Positions 4,939-5,516 of a stretch of 5,516 bases of DNA are shown piece by piece (position 1 is the first letter of the stretch; every line of letters begins with the position of its first letter). The position numbers were made by a program, and so were the translations under genes. The notes below the pieces were generated by a model. It did not search any database. It was given only the letters and a program-made list of their open reading frames with translations, and was not told the origin of the DNA. The DNA is from JAKZSU01 sp047517485 (GTDB lineage: Bacteria; Pseudomonadota; Alphaproteobacteria; UBA7887): positions 1 to 5,516 of the forward strand of contig JAKZSU010000169.1 of NCBI GenBank assembly GCA_047517485.1, given 5' to 3'.

Positions 4939-5516
4939 GTTCGTCCGCGTCAAGAAAGTCGGCACTTATCGATACCTTCAGATCGCCGAAAACCGCCGCG
5001 AAGGCAAACGCGTCAAGCAAACCATCATCGCTACCCTCGGTCGGCTCGATAAACTCGCCGCCTCCGGCGCCATCGACCAACTCCTGCGCTCCGCGGCTCG
5101 GTTCGCCGAGCGCCTCATGGTGCTCGCAGAACACTCCTGCGATGCACACGATTCCCCCCGACACACCCAGGTCGTCTCGGTCGGCCCGGCACTGATCTTC
5201 GAACGGCTGTGGCGTGAGACCGGCTGCCAGGAGGTGGTGCGCAAGCTGCTGGCCACCCGCCACCATCACTTCGATGTCGAACGCGCGGTGTTCATGACCG
5301 TGCTGCACCGTCTCATGGTCTCGGGCTCCGACCGCAGCGCGCTTCAGTGGCGCCGTGACCAGGCCATCGACGGCGCCGAAGCGCTCAAGCTGCAGCATCT
5401 GTACCGCGCGATGGGCTGGCTCGGCGAGGCGCTCGGTGGACGCGAACCCGATGCCCCCTCGCCACGGCGCGTCAAAGACCTCATCGAGGAGGAGCTGTTC
5501 GCTCGACGCCGCGACC
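4937..5516 (+). CDS. IS1634-family transposase, N-terminal part (runs off window)
   Basis: A DDE-type transposase of the IS1634 group (IS4-like superfamily) that would cut and join the ends of its element. The frame is open from ATG 4937 to the window edge, 193 codons without a stop. The start MFVRVKKVGTYRYLQIAENR, then KRVKQTIIATLGRLDKL, is the hallmark N-terminus of this family, followed by a helical region with ARFAERLMVLAEHS (about 57-70). VGPALIFERLWRETG (about 85-99) and VERAVFMTVLHRLMVSGSDR (about 117-136) are the usual conserved blocks before the catalytic core. The DDE residues lie beyond the edge. The start is placed behind GGAG at 4926-4929. What is visible shows no frameshift, so the copy may be intact. 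Confidence 0.88.
   Translation, partial: MFVRVKKVGTYRYLQIAENRREGKRVKQTIIATLGRLDKLAASGAIDQLLRSAARFAERLMVLAEHSCDAHDSPRHTQVVSVGPALIFERLWRETGCQEVVRKLLATRHHHFDVERAVFMTVLHRLMVSGSDRSALQWRRDQAIDGAEALKLQHLYRAMGWLGEALGGREPDAPSPRRVKDLIEEELFARRRD

Larger units (their letters stand above)
4794..5516 (+). mobile_element. IS1634-family insertion sequence, left part
   Basis: The transposase at 4937 identifies the family. The left end must lie between the last head-operon gene (4793) and the transposase leader, but no terminal inverted repeat can be confirmed because the right end is outside the window. The 143-nt leader 4794-4936 holds no gene. It contains a palindrome at 4843-4854 and a hairpin at 4910-4938. 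A weak promoter (TGGAAT at 4881, 17 nt, TAAAAT at 4904) is possible. Confidence 0.7.

Noticed and set aside
4790..5398. A 202-codon open frame on the - strand opposite the transposase
   Set aside because: It lies antisense to a clearly recognised IS1634-family transposase. Its composition is what the reverse strand of GC-rich coding DNA gives, and it resembles no family.
1..5516. Search for tRNA, rRNA, CRISPR repeats and toxin-antitoxin pairs
   Set aside because: No cloverleaf, rRNA core or regularly spaced repeat array was seen. The ribbon-helix-helix-like protein has no adjacent toxin gene; its partners are the 70-aa protein and the integrase.

Overview
The window is GC-rich and its gene families (a rhizobial-type tyrosine integrase with its small upstream partner, HK97-type head genes, IS3 and IS1634 transposases) point to an alphaproteobacterium, probably of the Rhizobiales/Bradyrhizobium or Acetobacteraceae kind. 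That placement is inferred from protein style only. The window looks like an accessory region: a decayed or minimal integrated phage-like element lying between two insertion-sequence fragments.

Layout, left to right. Bases 1-150 hold the 5' end of an IS3-family orfA on the + strand, cut off after about 35 codons. From 191 to 4793 every gene lies on the - strand, so transcription runs right to left. In order of transcription they are: a 68-aa unknown protein (4793-4587); an HK97-type prohead protease that appears to carry two copies of the protease fold (4583-3654); a gp6-like head-tail connector (3663-3292); an HK97-family portal gene broken by two single-base frameshifts (3295-2220); a small zinc-finger protein (2208-1960); then, from its own promoter, a ribbon-helix-helix-like regulator (1868-1485), a 70-aa small protein (1466-1254) and the tyrosine integrase (1267-191). 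The genes are tightly packed, with overlaps of 4-14 nt or gaps of 3-18 nt, which suggests two operons: head genes plus zinc finger, and regulator plus small protein plus integrase. The largest gap, 91 nt at 1869-1959, holds a promoter and several short inverted repeats. From about 4794 to the right edge lies the 5' part of an IS1634-family element on the + strand, with a transposase that runs out of the window.

How it works together: the integrase module would insert and excise the element. The regulator, through the dyads around its promoter, probably controls that module. The head genes make the portal, connector and maturation protease of an HK97-type capsid. No major capsid protein, terminase, tail or lysis gene is in view, and the head-gene order (protease, connector, portal) is unlike the usual terminase-portal-protease-capsid-connector order. 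The element may be a capsid-gene-bearing satellite or a rearranged prophage remnant; the window does not decide which. The points most worth a second look are the double protease, the twice-frameshifted portal, the repeated dyads beside the regulator, and the hairpin that covers the IS1634 transposase start codon.
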